Part shown: piece by piece, positions 1-7,892 of the stretch
Numbering within the stretch: position 1 is the stretch's first letter
Layout: every line of letters starts with the position of its first letter
Assembly (NCBI GenBank): GCA_015067725.1
Contig: SVLX01000012.1
Location: 1 to 64,000 of the forward strand
DNA: 64,000 nucleotides
Direction: 5' to 3'
From: Oscillospiraceae bacterium
Lineage (GTDB): Bacteria; Bacillota; Clostridia; Oscillospirales; Oscillospiraceae
Translations under genes and position numbers: made by a program
Notes under the pieces: generated by a model
The model's input: only the letters and a program-made list of their open reading frames with translations
Databases searched by the model: none
Told to the model about the DNA's origin: nothing

Positions 1-143
1 TAACTCAAGAATTTTCGTTGGCTGTTTTTCGCTCTTCGCTTAAACAACTTATCATAAATTGTCCAAGGTGTTTGTTTGTATCACGTTATTCAATTTACAA
101 GGTACATCTTTTCTTCGCCGCCGCTCTTGCAGACAGCCAGATT

Positions 144-172
144 ATCTTATCACAAAACCTCCCGTTTGTCAA
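144..172 (-). promoter_or_regulatory. Leftward sigma-A promoter, proximal of a tandem pair
   Basis: On the minus strand TTGACA (172-167), a 17-bp spacer and TAAGAT (149-144). T-tracts starting at 177, 187 and 198 lie just upstream, so the minus strand carries phased A-tracts like an UP element. It reads out of the left edge of the window; no gene of this transcript is visible here. The sequence that follows has the look of an rRNA leader, which is inference. Confidence 0.75.
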
Positions 173-302
173 GACCTTTTTTCAAGTTTTTTCAAACTTT
201 TTTCTTGACCGCTCAGCGTCAAGGCCGATCTCCCGAGCCCTTGTGCCTGGGCGTTTATCCGCTTCGATTTTGTGTTTTCGCCGCTCTCCCGAGCGCTCGC
301 AT

Positions 303-331
303 ATATTAACAGATACATTCCAATTTGTCAA
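303..331 (-). promoter_or_regulatory. Leftward sigma-A promoter, distal of a tandem pair
   Basis: Minus-strand TTGACA (331-326), 17-bp spacer, TAATAT (308-303). Five T-tracts beginning at 336, 345, 356, 367 and 376, about one helical turn apart, sit immediately upstream and should curve the DNA. Together with the copy at 144-172 this is the arrangement typical of strong stable-RNA promoters. The rest of 1-455 holds no gene that I can support. Confidence 0.75.
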
Positions 332-455
332 GCACTTTTTTTACTTTTTTTCCACTTTTTTCCGGATTTTTTCGCTTTTCTGTGTTTTGTGGTTGCTTTT
401 CCCCAAAATACACCATATCTTGTGGTCAGCCTGCAAAGTCCCCTTTGTCCATTTT

Positions 456-1400
456 CTATTGTTTTTTCCTTCTGGCCAGCAAAGCCCTGGTCACCGGGAT
501 GCCATACCACAAAATTGCCGCCAATACCGCCATGGGCCACATGGAAATCCGTTTCCCCACCAGATAGATCCCGGCACCCAGTCCTGCCGCCGCCCAGACC
601 GGCACTGCCCTGCTCCCGCCATAGATTTTGTTGCCCATTTCCCCTGCACCGGTCAATAGCAGGCTCAACAGGCTAAACCACCCCAAGGTCATTATCGCTG
701 CCACCAGTGCCTCAAACCGCTCAGCCACGCCCAATATCTCCAGCCCCCGGACCATCTGCACAAACGCGCCGGGCGTTTTCGCCGCCACAGCAGGCGACAG
801 ACTGCCCGCCGTCAGCACGGAAATGAGTCCTGCGCTCACCGCAATGCCAAGTGCCCAGGGCCATGGTTCTTTTCCTCTCTGCCGGGAAAGCAGCAGTGTC
901 GCGCCGGGAATGAGCAGTACGCCAATATCCGCCCCATAAGAATTCATCCGTCCGGGATAGAGATTGCTCACTTCCACATCCGGCAGAGCGAATACTGCCA
1001 GCACCACGAAGCCCATGGCGATAAACCAAAATAAGGTCGCCCCGCTCCGGACGGCTTTTTCCGCACCCCGGTCTGCCGCGCAGGCCGCCAGAACCAGCAC
1101 CACCACCGGAATCACCCAGCCGGACTTTGCGCCCAGCCAGCATTCATCGACCCAGTTCGCCACCATGCCCACACACAGCACCAGAAACAGGTACTCCGCC
1201 GCCGCCAAAACTTTGCCGCAGGGCCACCCCGGAGCGGTGACCATTTGCGCACAGAGGAATACCGCCATTGCCCCCAAAGCCAGCGCCAATGTCCATGGCC
1301 ACGGGGCACTGCCCAGACTTTGGCAGGCAGGCGCAAACATGGCCGCCGCCAGCCACGGCCAGAGACTGCCACCGTTAACCCTTTCCTGTTTCAAGGTCAT
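456..1400 (-). CDS. GerAB/GerKB-type spore germination permease
   Basis: A membrane protein of about 314 residues made almost entirely of hydrophobic helices, roughly nine or ten, ending in a basic tail (RRKKQ). It is the last gene of a three-gene gerA-type operon and should be the amino-acid/polyamine-permease-like subunit of the germinant receptor in the inner spore membrane. The ATG at 1400 is chosen because the protein then begins MTLKQERVNGGSLWPW, matching the short polar N-terminus of the family; GGGAGGT touches the ATG. An ATG at 1409 is also possible. The start overlaps the end of the preceding gene by 26 bp. The sequence is divergent from classical GerKB, so the family call rests on operon position as much as on sequence. 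Confidence 0.7.
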   Translation of the reverse strand: MTLKQERVNGGSLWPWLAAAMFAPACQSLGSAPWPWTLALALGAMAVFLCAQMVTAPGWPCGKVLAAAEYLFLVLCVGMVANWVDECWLGAKSGWVIPVVVLVLAACAADRGAEKAVRSGATLFWFIAMGFVVLAVFALPDVEVSNLYPGRMNSYGADIGVLLIPGATLLLSRQRGKEPWPWALGIAVSAGLISVLTAGSLSPAVAAKTPGAFVQMVRGLEILGVAERFEALVAAIMTLGWFSLLSLLLTGAGEMGNKIYGGSRAVPVWAAAGLGAGIYLVGKRISMWPMAVLAAILWYGIPVTRALLARRKKQ

Positions 1401-1860
1401 ACCTCCCATCCCGACCAATGAGCCGGGGCAATTGCTCCACTTCACCTGCCCGGATACGACGCAGGCTGCTCTCCGGTCTGTGGGTATTCAGATAGGCCCC
1501 GGCTTCTGCGGGGTCAGCATCCCCTTCCACCAGACAAACTATGGTATTGGGGTTCAGGGTATGGTTTTCCAGCAGGGCAGGCAACAGATGATCATTGTCC
1601 AGCAGGATATAACTCACTGTCCCCTGAAAGATGACGCCTGCTGAAGCTTTCTCCATATCTTCCATTGCCCGGGACCAGTCCTGCCCTACACCGGAGTCCC
1701 CGGTATCCGCAGTCAGGCACACCTGTCCGGCGGCATACTCTGCCAAAATGGTCTCCACCGGGTGCAGTTTTGCCACGTCCTGCCCGGAAAACGGCACTGA
1801 CCCGGTGAGAATTACCACCAGGGCCAGCAGACCATAGATTATCCCATGCTTCAACTCCAT
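1375..1860 (-). CDS. Short GerC-like germination protein (N-terminal domain only)
   Basis: 161 residues with an N-terminal hydrophobic segment (IIYGLLALVVILTG) and a region (LHPVETILAEYAAGQV, then TDTGDSGVGQ) that resembles the start of Ger(x)C proteins. In gerA operons the subunit between GerKA and GerKB is a lipoprotein of about 350-400 residues; here only about the first 40 percent is present. There is no lipobox cysteine after the hydrophobic segment, so it may be anchored by the helix or secreted instead. The start codon overlaps the stop of the GerKA gene as TGATG, which indicates translational coupling. I read it as an intact small gene rather than a frameshift remnant because it ends cleanly inside the start of the permease gene. 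Confidence 0.6.
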   Translation of the reverse strand: MELKHGIIYGLLALVVILTGSVPFSGQDVAKLHPVETILAEYAAGQVCLTADTGDSGVGQDWSRAMEDMEKASAGVIFQGTVSYILLDNDHLLPALLENHTLNPNTIVCLVEGDADPAEAGAYLNTHRPESSLRRIRAGEVEQLPRLIGRDGRYDLETGKG

Positions 1861-3299
1861 CACCTCTGATTCCGTTTGTCCCGGGTATTGAGCGCACTGT
1901 CCCGGTATTTGTCTCTGGAGAGTCTGGGGCGCAGAATTCCCGGCGGATTCCCACGGGAAAAGGGCAGCAGATAGCCAAGGCCCATGGACTCCAGTCCCGA
2001 CAAATGAATGACCAGAGCAATGAACCCGGCGCTGAGGCCAAAAAGCCCGGCCACAGCCGCCGTCAGCGTTAACCCCAGCCGCCACAGCCGGATTGCGTCA
2101 GCAAAGTCCCGTCCCGGCAGAGCAAAGCCGCAAATTCCCGCCACCGCCACGGCAATCAGTGCCGCCGGAGAAATTAGCTTCGCCTCTACCGCCGCCGAGC
2201 CCACCACCAAACCGCCAATGATGGACACGGTCTGTCCAATGGACTGGGGCAGATTGATGCCCGCCTCCTGCAACAGTTCAAAGGACAACAGCAGTGCCAA
2301 TACCTCTATGATCGTCGGAAAAGGCACGGCCTGTTTACTCTCAATCATGGCATTGAGTAACGGCAGCGGAATCATCTCCTGATGATAGGTTGCCATTGCC
2401 ACATAGAATCCGGGCAGGAGCAGACTGAGCAGCAAAGCAATATACCGGAGTACCCGTACTGCCGAAGCCGCCAGATAGCTCATTCCTCTGTCCTCCGGGC
2501 TGGTCATCAGATAGCCCAAATCCACCGGTGCCAAATAACCCTGGGGCAGACCATCCACCAGAAGACCCACCCGTCCTGCCAGCAGACCCTGACAGAATTT
2601 GTCCGCCCGCTGGGTATATTGTAACAGAGGGAACGCGGTGGGGCGGGAGCCGGTGACATATTCTTCCACCGATGCCGGGGTGATGAGTCCGTCAATGTCG
2701 ATTTCGTCCAGTCTTCGGCACATTTCCTCCACCAATTCCGGCGAGGTCAGTCCGTCCAGATAGGCTACGGTCACATTGGTCAGACTGCGCTGACCCACCA
2801 CGGTCTGATACAGCCGCAAATCCGGGGTGCGCATATGGCGGCGAATCAGGCTGGTATTGGTTCTCACGGTCTCGGTGAAGGCATCTTTTGGTCCTTTGAC
2901 GGTATTTTCCACCTCCGGGGCAGCGGGACTGCGTTTTTCCCCGGTTTTGACCTCAAAGGCAATGGCCCCAACCTCCGGAAACAGCACGACACAAAAGCCA
3001 TTGACCAGTTTCATGGCAATGGTATCCAGATCTTTACAGGGGTCTGCCACCGCATTATAGACCGCCCCGCTCAGCGACTGGTCATAGAGTGCCTTCAGGC
3101 TGTCTCCCTGCAAATCCTGAGCGATGGGCTTCAGCACATATTCTGAAGCGTCACCGCCGGAAACCAGGCCATCGATCATGTAAGCATAAAGGGTCATCCC
3201 CCGGCAGGAAAGGACACGGCGGACAAAGTCCCCTGCGCCCTGAAAGATGTTCCGGATACTTTCATCGGTCATGGGGTTGGGATACATGGGCTGCGTCAT
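1860..3299 (-). CDS. GerA/GerKA-type spore germination protein
   Basis: 479 residues. The N-terminal half is soluble and contains the typical stretch with VSGGDASEYVLKPI, VVLFPEVG-like segments and the RDPLTNANV-type region (here RSLTNVTVAYLDGL); the C-terminal half has about five membrane helices, as in GerAA/GerKA. It should be the first subunit of a germinant receptor in the inner membrane of the spore. An upstream in-frame GTG exists at 3308, but AGAGGTGAT lies six bases before the ATG at 3299, so the ATG is preferred. The gene heads an operon with the GerC-like and permease genes. No clear sigma-G promoter was found in the 55 bp upstream. Confidence 0.9.
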   Translation of the reverse strand: MTQPMYPNPMTDESIRNIFQGAGDFVRRVLSCRGMTLYAYMIDGLVSGGDASEYVLKPIAQDLQGDSLKALYDQSLSGAVYNAVADPCKDLDTIAMKLVNGFCVVLFPEVGAIAFEVKTGEKRSPAAPEVENTVKGPKDAFTETVRTNTSLIRRHMRTPDLRLYQTVVGQRSLTNVTVAYLDGLTSPELVEEMCRRLDEIDIDGLITPASVEEYVTGSRPTAFPLLQYTQRADKFCQGLLAGRVGLLVDGLPQGYLAPVDLGYLMTSPEDRGMSYLAASAVRVLRYIALLLSLLLPGFYVAMATYHQEMIPLPLLNAMIESKQAVPFPTIIEVLALLLSFELLQEAGINLPQSIGQTVSIIGGLVVGSAAVEAKLISPAALIAVAVAGICGFALPGRDFADAIRLWRLGLTLTAAVAGLFGLSAGFIALVIHLSGLESMGLGYLLPFSRGNPPGILRPRLSRDKYRDSALNTRDKRNQR

Positions 3300-3359
3300 G
3301 GATATCACCTCTGGGGTAGTTTGTCCGGGGTTGTGGGGGATTATACTTGGAAATACAGT

Positions 3360-3398
3360 AAGACCGCCTTCTGCGGCGGGTGGCAGGAAGGCGGTCTT
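3360..3398 (-). terminator. Hairpin terminator after the zinc-ribbon membrane gene
   Basis: A perfect 12-bp inverted repeat, 3360-3371 with 3387-3398 (AAGACCGCCTTC and its complement), lies between two genes on the minus strand. The tail on that strand is only moderately T-rich, so termination is likely but not certain. Confidence 0.6.
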
Positions 3399-3454
3399 GG
3401 TGTATGTAGTTGGTGGGCAACCTATAATTCAGAAAAAGGCTGTGCGGGTGCAAC

Positions 3455-4228
3455 CTATCTGGAGGCATCACGTTCCGCGCCACAAAAGGCGCAATAACGC
3501 ATTATCCCAGAGTTTTCCTGTTCACAGGACTGGCATTGCCATGTCTTATTCCTGAGATAGCGCTGTTGTGCTTCTGCGGAGACAAATTTTGTTCCGCAGT
3601 TACGGCAGGTGTTCCGGAAAGTTCCTTGCATAATGCCACAGACCGGGCAAACAACCTGTTCGCTGATAATCTTAGCTTGTTTCGCATCACCAACGGCCGT
3701 TCTGGGCTCATACTTTTTGGTGCCACACTCCACGCATTGCTGCTCATCATTTTTATTGGCTTGACCGCAACATATGCACTTCCAGCCGTCGTTCACTATG
3801 CGCATCTTCACCACGTTTTCAATGACCGAAGAGTTCTCCCCAGCAGCCCTTTTCCCAGTCTCTGCGTCGCTCTTTTTCTCTTCTTCATCAGGCTTAACCG
3901 GGTATGTCAGCGCACGTGCCATATTTTTAATCTCTTCTATGTATTTCAGCAAATTGAAGCAACAATCTGCAATTCCACCAACGCCAAGAACCATCGACAG
4001 GTAGCAGTTAAGCATCCACTCCATTCCTTCATCCGTTAGCTCTCCATGCCAATCGTACATATCAATTTCCTCTCTACCCATCAAGAGGAGAAACACCCAA
4101 GCAAGGCCAACTGTGCTTTGAATGATATTCAGTATCACCAGTTTCTTAAAGCGATCCGTTCCCGATTGTCTTCTGAAATAAATCCCTGTAATAACCGCAA
4201 CCAACAAAACAGTAATCAATACAGCCAT
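3455..4228 (-). CDS. Two-helix membrane protein with three zinc ribbons
   Basis: 257 residues. Two hydrophobic segments (about 2-16 and 31-50) are followed by a charged linker and then three zinc-ribbon modules, each with paired CxxC motifs: CICCGQ with CVECG, CPVCG with CRNCG, and CQSCEQ with CAFCG. The ribbons should face the cytoplasm if the second helix re-enters. Zinc ribbons of this kind usually bind protein or nucleic acid partners; no enzymatic domain is visible. A consensus promoter (4280-4308) and GGAGGCG upstream of the ATG support the start. It is transcribed alone, divergent from the XRE regulator next to it. Function unknown. Confidence 0.8.
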   Translation of the reverse strand: MAVLITVLLVAVITGIYFRRQSGTDRFKKLVILNIIQSTVGLAWVFLLLMGREEIDMYDWHGELTDEGMEWMLNCYLSMVLGVGGIADCCFNLLKYIEEIKNMARALTYPVKPDEEEKKSDAETGKRAAGENSSVIENVVKMRIVNDGWKCICCGQANKNDEQQCVECGTKKYEPRTAVGDAKQAKIISEQVVCPVCGIMQGTFRNTCRNCGTKFVSAEAQQRYLRNKTWQCQSCEQENSGIMRYCAFCGAERDASR

Positions 4229-4279
4229 AATTTACGCCTCCAGTTAATAACATTATCATTTGGCATATCGTCCACGATT

Positions 4280-4308
4280 ACTATACCATAGTATTTCTAT
4301 TTTGTCAA
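4280..4308 (-). promoter_or_regulatory. Promoter of the zinc-ribbon membrane gene
   Basis: Minus strand TTGACA (4308-4303), exactly 17 bp, TATAGT (4285-4280). Its -35 box shares bases with a weaker rightward promoter (4302-4331), so the two divergent genes probably compete for polymerase. Confidence 0.8.
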
Positions 4309-4331
4309 GGCATGGTTGATAATGGTATTGT
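4302..4331 (+). promoter_or_regulatory. Possible promoter of the XRE gene
   Basis: TTGTCA (4302-4307), 18-bp spacer, TATTGT (4326-4331). Weaker than the opposing promoter; its -35 overlaps that of the opposing promoter almost completely. Confidence 0.35.
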
Positions 4332-4357
4332 TATTCTGGACTCACGGAGGGATATCC

Positions 4358-4663
4358 ATGTTAAATGAACGCATTCGTGACCTGCGGGTCTCTTTCGGCT
4401 GGAGTCAGGTGGAGCTGGCCCGCCGACTCTGTGTCTCCAAGCAGGCCGTCTCCAATTGGGAAAACAACAATATTCAGCCCTCGATTGACATTCTTGTTCA
4501 CCTGTCCGATATCTTTGGCGTCTCCACCGACTATCTTCTGGGGCGGGAGTCCATTCCCCGGCTCAGCACCCAGGGTCTCCCCCCGCAGGTCTGCGCCCAT
4601 CTGGAGTTGCTGATTGCGGATTTTTTGTCCGGCGGGGAATCTTCCGAACCTGCCACCGATTGA
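4358..4663 (+). CDS. XRE-family transcriptional regulator
   Basis: 101 residues. Residues 1-60 form an XRE helix-turn-helix (RIRDLRVSFGWSQVELARRL, then SKQAVSNWENN, then DIFGVSTDYLLG), the standard layout of small clostridial repressors. The short C-terminal part has no recognised ligand domain. GGAGGG precedes the ATG at 4358; an upstream in-frame ATG at 4316 has no ribosome site and lies in the promoter region. Divergent from the zinc-ribbon gene, which may be its target (inference). Confidence 0.85.
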   Translation: MLNERIRDLRVSFGWSQVELARRLCVSKQAVSNWENNNIQPSIDILVHLSDIFGVSTDYLLGRESIPRLSTQGLPPQVCAHLELLIADFLSGGESSEPATD

Positions 4664-4693
4664 ATCAATCCAATACCACATAAACCGCCTGAG

Positions 4694-4737
4694 CCCGACA
4701 CGCCTCTTGACAACGCGCACCGTGTCGGGTTGTTTTT
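4694..4737 (+). terminator. Rho-independent terminator of the XRE gene
   Basis: Stem CCCGACACG (4694-4702) with CGTGTCGGG (4721-4729), followed by TTGTTTTT. The remainder of the 4664-4967 gap holds only the NUDIX promoter. Confidence 0.8.
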
Positions 4738-4892
4738 GCGCTTTGTTCCGCTCGACCGCATATCTCACACCCGGAACGGAATACCACAGACATAACCGCA
4801 GACAAACACACCGGTTAAGCCGCAGAAATCCTGCCCATGATTCACAGACACCTCTCCGGCAAAGCCATTTCTCCGGCAGCGCTAACTTCAAA

Positions 4893-4921
4893 TTGCATTT
4901 TCCCCCATATTGTGCTATAGT
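4893..4921 (+). promoter_or_regulatory. Promoter of the NUDIX gene
   Basis: TTGCAT (4893-4898), 17-bp spacer, TATAGT (4916-4921); the ATG follows 47 bp later. Confidence 0.75.
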
Positions 4922-4967
4922 AATCCATATATATAGTGTATCTGTCCAAATCTCAGGAGGAATACCC

Positions 4968-5579
4968 ATGCGCCGAATCAAGAATGTCAAAAAACTGACC
5001 AACAACCCCTATCTGAACCTTTATGAATTGCAAGCCACCGGCAGAAGTGGCGGGGAATTTCCCTATTATGTGGCCTCCCGAAGAAAGAACGAGGGGCAAA
5101 TCAAAGCCGTCACCAAAGACAACCGGGCAGACGGGGTGATTCTCTATGGGGTCTATGGCGAAGCCCGGGACAGGGTCGTCCTGATTCGGCAGTACCGCTA
5201 CCCCATTGGGGACTATGTCTATGAATTCCCCGCCGGTCTGGTGGAGCAGGGAGAGGACCTCTGCGCCGCCGGCATCCGGGAGATGAAAGAGGAAACCGGG
5301 CTGGCCTTCACCCCTGTCCCCGCCGGGGCATTCAGCCGCCCGTTTTTTACCACCGCAGGACTCACGGACGAGAGTTGCGCCATGCTCTTTGGCTACTGCG
5401 AAGGTATTCCCACCTCCGCAGGGCAGGAAGATACCGAGGACATTCAGGTCATTCTGGCCGACCGGGAGGAATGCCGAAGAATTCTGGAGGAAGAAAAGGT
5501 GGCATTGATGTGCGCTTATATGTTGATGCACTTTATTTCCTCGCCGGAGGAGCCTTTCCGGTTTTTGAACGCCGATTGA
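4968..5579 (+). CDS. NUDIX hydrolase, ADP-ribose pyrophosphatase-like
   Basis: 203 residues. The NUDIX box is complete at residues 90-112: G-x5-E-x7-REMKEETGL, giving the metal-binding glutamates. The residues before it (VVLIRQYRYPIGDYVYEFPAG) match ADP-sugar pyrophosphatases, which hydrolyse ADP-ribose and similar nucleoside diphosphates in the cytoplasm. AGGAGG lies nine bases before the ATG at 4968; the longer open frame upstream crosses the promoter and terminator and is not coding. Transcribed alone. The exact substrate cannot be read from the sequence. Confidence 0.9.
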   Translation: MRRIKNVKKLTNNPYLNLYELQATGRSGGEFPYYVASRRKNEGQIKAVTKDNRADGVILYGVYGEARDRVVLIRQYRYPIGDYVYEFPAGLVEQGEDLCAAGIREMKEETGLAFTPVPAGAFSRPFFTTAGLTDESCAMLFGYCEGIPTSAGQEDTEDIQVILADREECRRILEEEKVALMCAYMLMHFISSPEEPFRFLNAD

Positions 5580-5619
5580 ACCGCACAACCTTCCCGATTA
5601 TTCGTTGGGAACGCAATTG

Positions 5620-5865
5620 GCTGTTCCTCCTGCCGTGTCCGGGGGCTGCTGATGAACACGTATCATCCCCACTTCCCCTGTAGCGCGCGGCATCCTTGAC
5701 GCGCATTGGTAGGCGGTTGCGGATTCGCCGGGAGGTTTCTGCTTGCTGGCAGGTGGTACTGCACTCCCTCAGCCTCGCTTCGCTCGGCAGCTCCCTCGGG
5801 GAGGGAGCCAAGGGGTTGGTGCGGATTCGCCGGAAGGTATGCAGGCAACCTCCATCAAAAATCAC
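5620..5865 (+). repeat. Composite intergenic repeat, copy A
   Basis: Contains, in order, TAGCGCGCGGCATCC (from 5682), GCGGATTCGCCGG, the word TTGCTGGCAGGTGGTACTGC, a palindromic core CTTCGCTCGGCAGCTCCCTC, and a second GCGGATTCGCCGG ending near 5832. The same modules recur near 7480-7775, 9031-9395, 50200-50340, 56460-56925 and at the right edge. Copy A is almost the exact reverse complement of part of the copy at 7543-7695. Short proteins can be translated through it in several frames, but these frames are by-products of the repeat. Confidence 0.9.
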
Positions 5866-6027
5866 TTCCCCAAAGGGAAAACATCACTGCCGAAGGCAAC
5901 ATCACGCCGAAGCTCGCTCACTGGCGAAGCCCCCTCCCCAATAAAATCACTTCCCAAAGGGAAATTTCACTGCCGCAGGCAATTTCACAACGAAGTTATT
6001 TCACCGCCGAAGGCTACTTCACTATAC
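5866..6027 (+). repeat. Mini-hairpin array upstream of mnmE
   Basis: A run of about seven tiny palindromes separated by TCAC-type linkers: TTCCCCAAAGGGAA, TGCCGAAGGCA, a degenerate unit, TTCCCAAAGGGAA, TGCCGCAGGCA, AACGAAGTT and GCCGAAGGC. The array ends about 10 bp before the ribosome site of mnmE. Related arrays occur near 8950, 11060, 11215, 50390, 56930 and 59715. Confidence 0.85.
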
Positions 6028-6046
6028 TATTATGGAGGATTCTCCC

Positions 6047-7408
6047 ATGTCTGACATCATCGCCGCCGTATCCACCGGCAACCAAATCAGTGCCATTGGC
6101 ATTATCCGTCTCTCCGGCCCCGGCTGTGCCCAGGTGGCAGGGAGCGTCTTTACCCCCATGAACCGAAAGCCTCTGTGCGAAGCCCCCACCCGGAAACTGA
6201 TCCTGGGTGACCTGCGGGACGCTCAGGGCAGAGTCATTGACCAGTGCATGGCGGTCTTCACCCCCGGCCCTAACAGCTACACCGGAGAAGATACCGTGGA
6301 ATTCCACTGCCATGGCTCGCCCGCCGTCCTGTCTGCCGGGCTCACCTCTTTGTATCAGGCGGGGGCAAGACCTGCCCGCCGGGGCGAATTCACCAAGCGG
6401 GCCTTCCTCAATGGGCGCATGGATTTGACACAGGCCGAGGCCGTCATTGACCTGATCGAAGCCGAGACCGCCGATGCCGCCGCCAACGCCGCCGGACAAG
6501 TCAGCGGGGTATTGCAGAAAAAGCTGTCCCCCATCTACAGCGACCTGACCGACATTTGCAGTCACTTCCACGCCGTGCTGGACTATCCCGACGAGGATAT
6601 TGAGGACTTCGGCCTGGAGAATTACGAAGGACTTCTGAAGAAAGATGCCAAGGCCCTCTATGCCCTGCTCAGCACCTATGGTCAGGGACGCATCCTGCGG
6701 CAGGGTGTGGCGGTGGCCATTGTGGGCAAGCCCAACGTGGGTAAATCCAGTCTGCTCAATGCCCTTGCCGGATACGAGCGGGTCATCGTCACCGACATTC
6801 CCGGTACCACCCGGGACACGGTGGAAGAATCGGTGATGCTGGGCGGCGTCCGTCTGCGACTCATCGACACCGCCGGTATCCGGGAAACCGAAGACAAGGT
6901 GGAGGCACTGGGCGTGGAGCGTTCCCGTCAGGCTCTGGAAAACTGCGACCTGGCCATCTTCGTCTGCGACGGTTCTCAGGCCTTGACCGAAGAAGATCAG
7001 GCCATTATGGATTTGTGCCTGGATGCCCCCAACGCCATTGCCCTGATCAACAAGATTGATGTGGGTCTGTGGGTCGAGCCCAGCGATTTGCCCTTTATGG
7101 ATGTAATTCCGGTCTGTGTCAAAACCGGTGAGGGACTGGATTTGCTGGCCAATGCGGTAGAAGTCATGTTTGAGGGCGAGACCCCCTGTGACGGTTCTGT
7201 TTTGACCAATGCCCGGCAGTTCGATGCGGTTCGCCGGGCCTATGAAGCCATGCTCGCCGCCCTGCAGGGACTGAAGCTGTCCCTGACTCCCGATGCGGTG
7301 CTGACCGATGTGGAAACCGCCATGGAAGCCATGGGCGAAGTCACCGGCGGCACGGTTCGTGAAGACATCACCGCCCGGATTTTCGAGCGGTTCTGTGTGG
7401 GAAAATAA
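6047..7408 (+). CDS. mnmE: tRNA modification GTPase MnmE
   Basis: 453 residues, the usual length. N-terminal formyl-THF-binding/dimerisation domain with TPGPNSYTGEDTVEFHCHG; inserted G domain with P-loop GKPNVGKS (227-234), TTRD switch, DTAG (274-277) and NKID; C-terminal FCVGK carrying the conserved cysteine. With MnmG it installs the 5-carboxymethylaminomethyl group on wobble uridine of several tRNAs in the cytoplasm. GGAGG lies 9 bp before the ATG at 6047; an ATG at 6032 overlaps that site and is rejected. The usual neighbours (mnmG, rsmG, jag, yidC) are absent. Instead the gene is isolated between inverted copies of a long repeat. Confidence 0.97.
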   Translation: MSDIIAAVSTGNQISAIGIIRLSGPGCAQVAGSVFTPMNRKPLCEAPTRKLILGDLRDAQGRVIDQCMAVFTPGPNSYTGEDTVEFHCHGSPAVLSAGLTSLYQAGARPARRGEFTKRAFLNGRMDLTQAEAVIDLIEAETADAAANAAGQVSGVLQKKLSPIYSDLTDICSHFHAVLDYPDEDIEDFGLENYEGLLKKDAKALYALLSTYGQGRILRQGVAVAIVGKPNVGKSSLLNALAGYERVIVTDIPGTTRDTVEESVMLGGVRLRLIDTAGIRETEDKVEALGVERSRQALENCDLAIFVCDGSQALTEEDQAIMDLCLDAPNAIALINKIDVGLWVEPSDLPFMDVIPVCVKTGEGLDLLANAVEVMFEGETPCDGSVLTNARQFDAVRRAYEAMLAALQGLKLSLTPDAVLTDVETAMEAMGEVTGGTVREDITARIFERFCVGK

Positions 7409-7479
7409 GATAACGGACATTGACCCCATAACCACCCGCTCCCAGCGAATTCGCACCCAACGTGCAAAATCCGCACCAA

Positions 7480-7775
7480 CCGTAGCGCGCGGCATCCCTG
7501 ACGCGCCCTGCAGCAGGGCCTAATGGTAAGCAGAAACCCACCGGCGAATCCGCACCAACCCCTTGGCTCCCTCCCCGAGGGAGCTGCCGAGCGAAGCGAG
7601 GCTGAGGGAGTGCAGTACCACCTGCCAGCAAGTAAAAACCTCCCGGCGAATCCGCAACCACCTACCATTGCGCGTCAAGGATGCCGCGCGCTACAGGGAA
7701 TGCGGCGCATATTTGTCGCCAGTCCCCGGTTGCGGAACACGTTTTGGCGATTTATCCGGCGTTCCCGTTATTAGA
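7480..7775 (-). repeat. Composite intergenic repeat, copy B (inverted)
   Basis: Carries the modules of copy A in reverse orientation, including CCGGCGAATCCGC twice and GCGCGTCAAGGATGCC. From 7543 to about 7695 it matches the reverse complement of 5682-5832 with only a few differences. A partial module (from 7484, TAGCGCGCGGCATCC) precedes it in plus orientation. The end shares TTTATCCGGCGTTCCCG with copy C. The remaining bases to 7892 contain no gene that I can support. Confidence 0.9.
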
Positions 7776-7892
7776 AGTGCCCGGATGAGTCATGGCCCAT
7801 CCGTACGAATGTAGAACTACCCCATTCCGTCGGGGGACGCCGCCCCCGATGTCCCACCATCCCATAACGCAACCCAGAAAGAAAGGAACCCC

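Noticed and set aside
3247-3555. Plus-strand frames across the germination operon
   Set aside because: They are antisense shadows of GC-rich genes without ribosome sites.
5696-5944. Several open frames giving recurrent peptides such as LPANPHQPLGSL across the repeats
   Set aside because: They are translations of the composite repeat in many frames, without ribosome sites, and recur wherever the repeat does.
5866-6027. CRISPR array
   Set aside because: Units are short palindromes of 9-15 bp with 5-7 bp linkers; there are no unique spacers of 26-40 bp and no cas genes.
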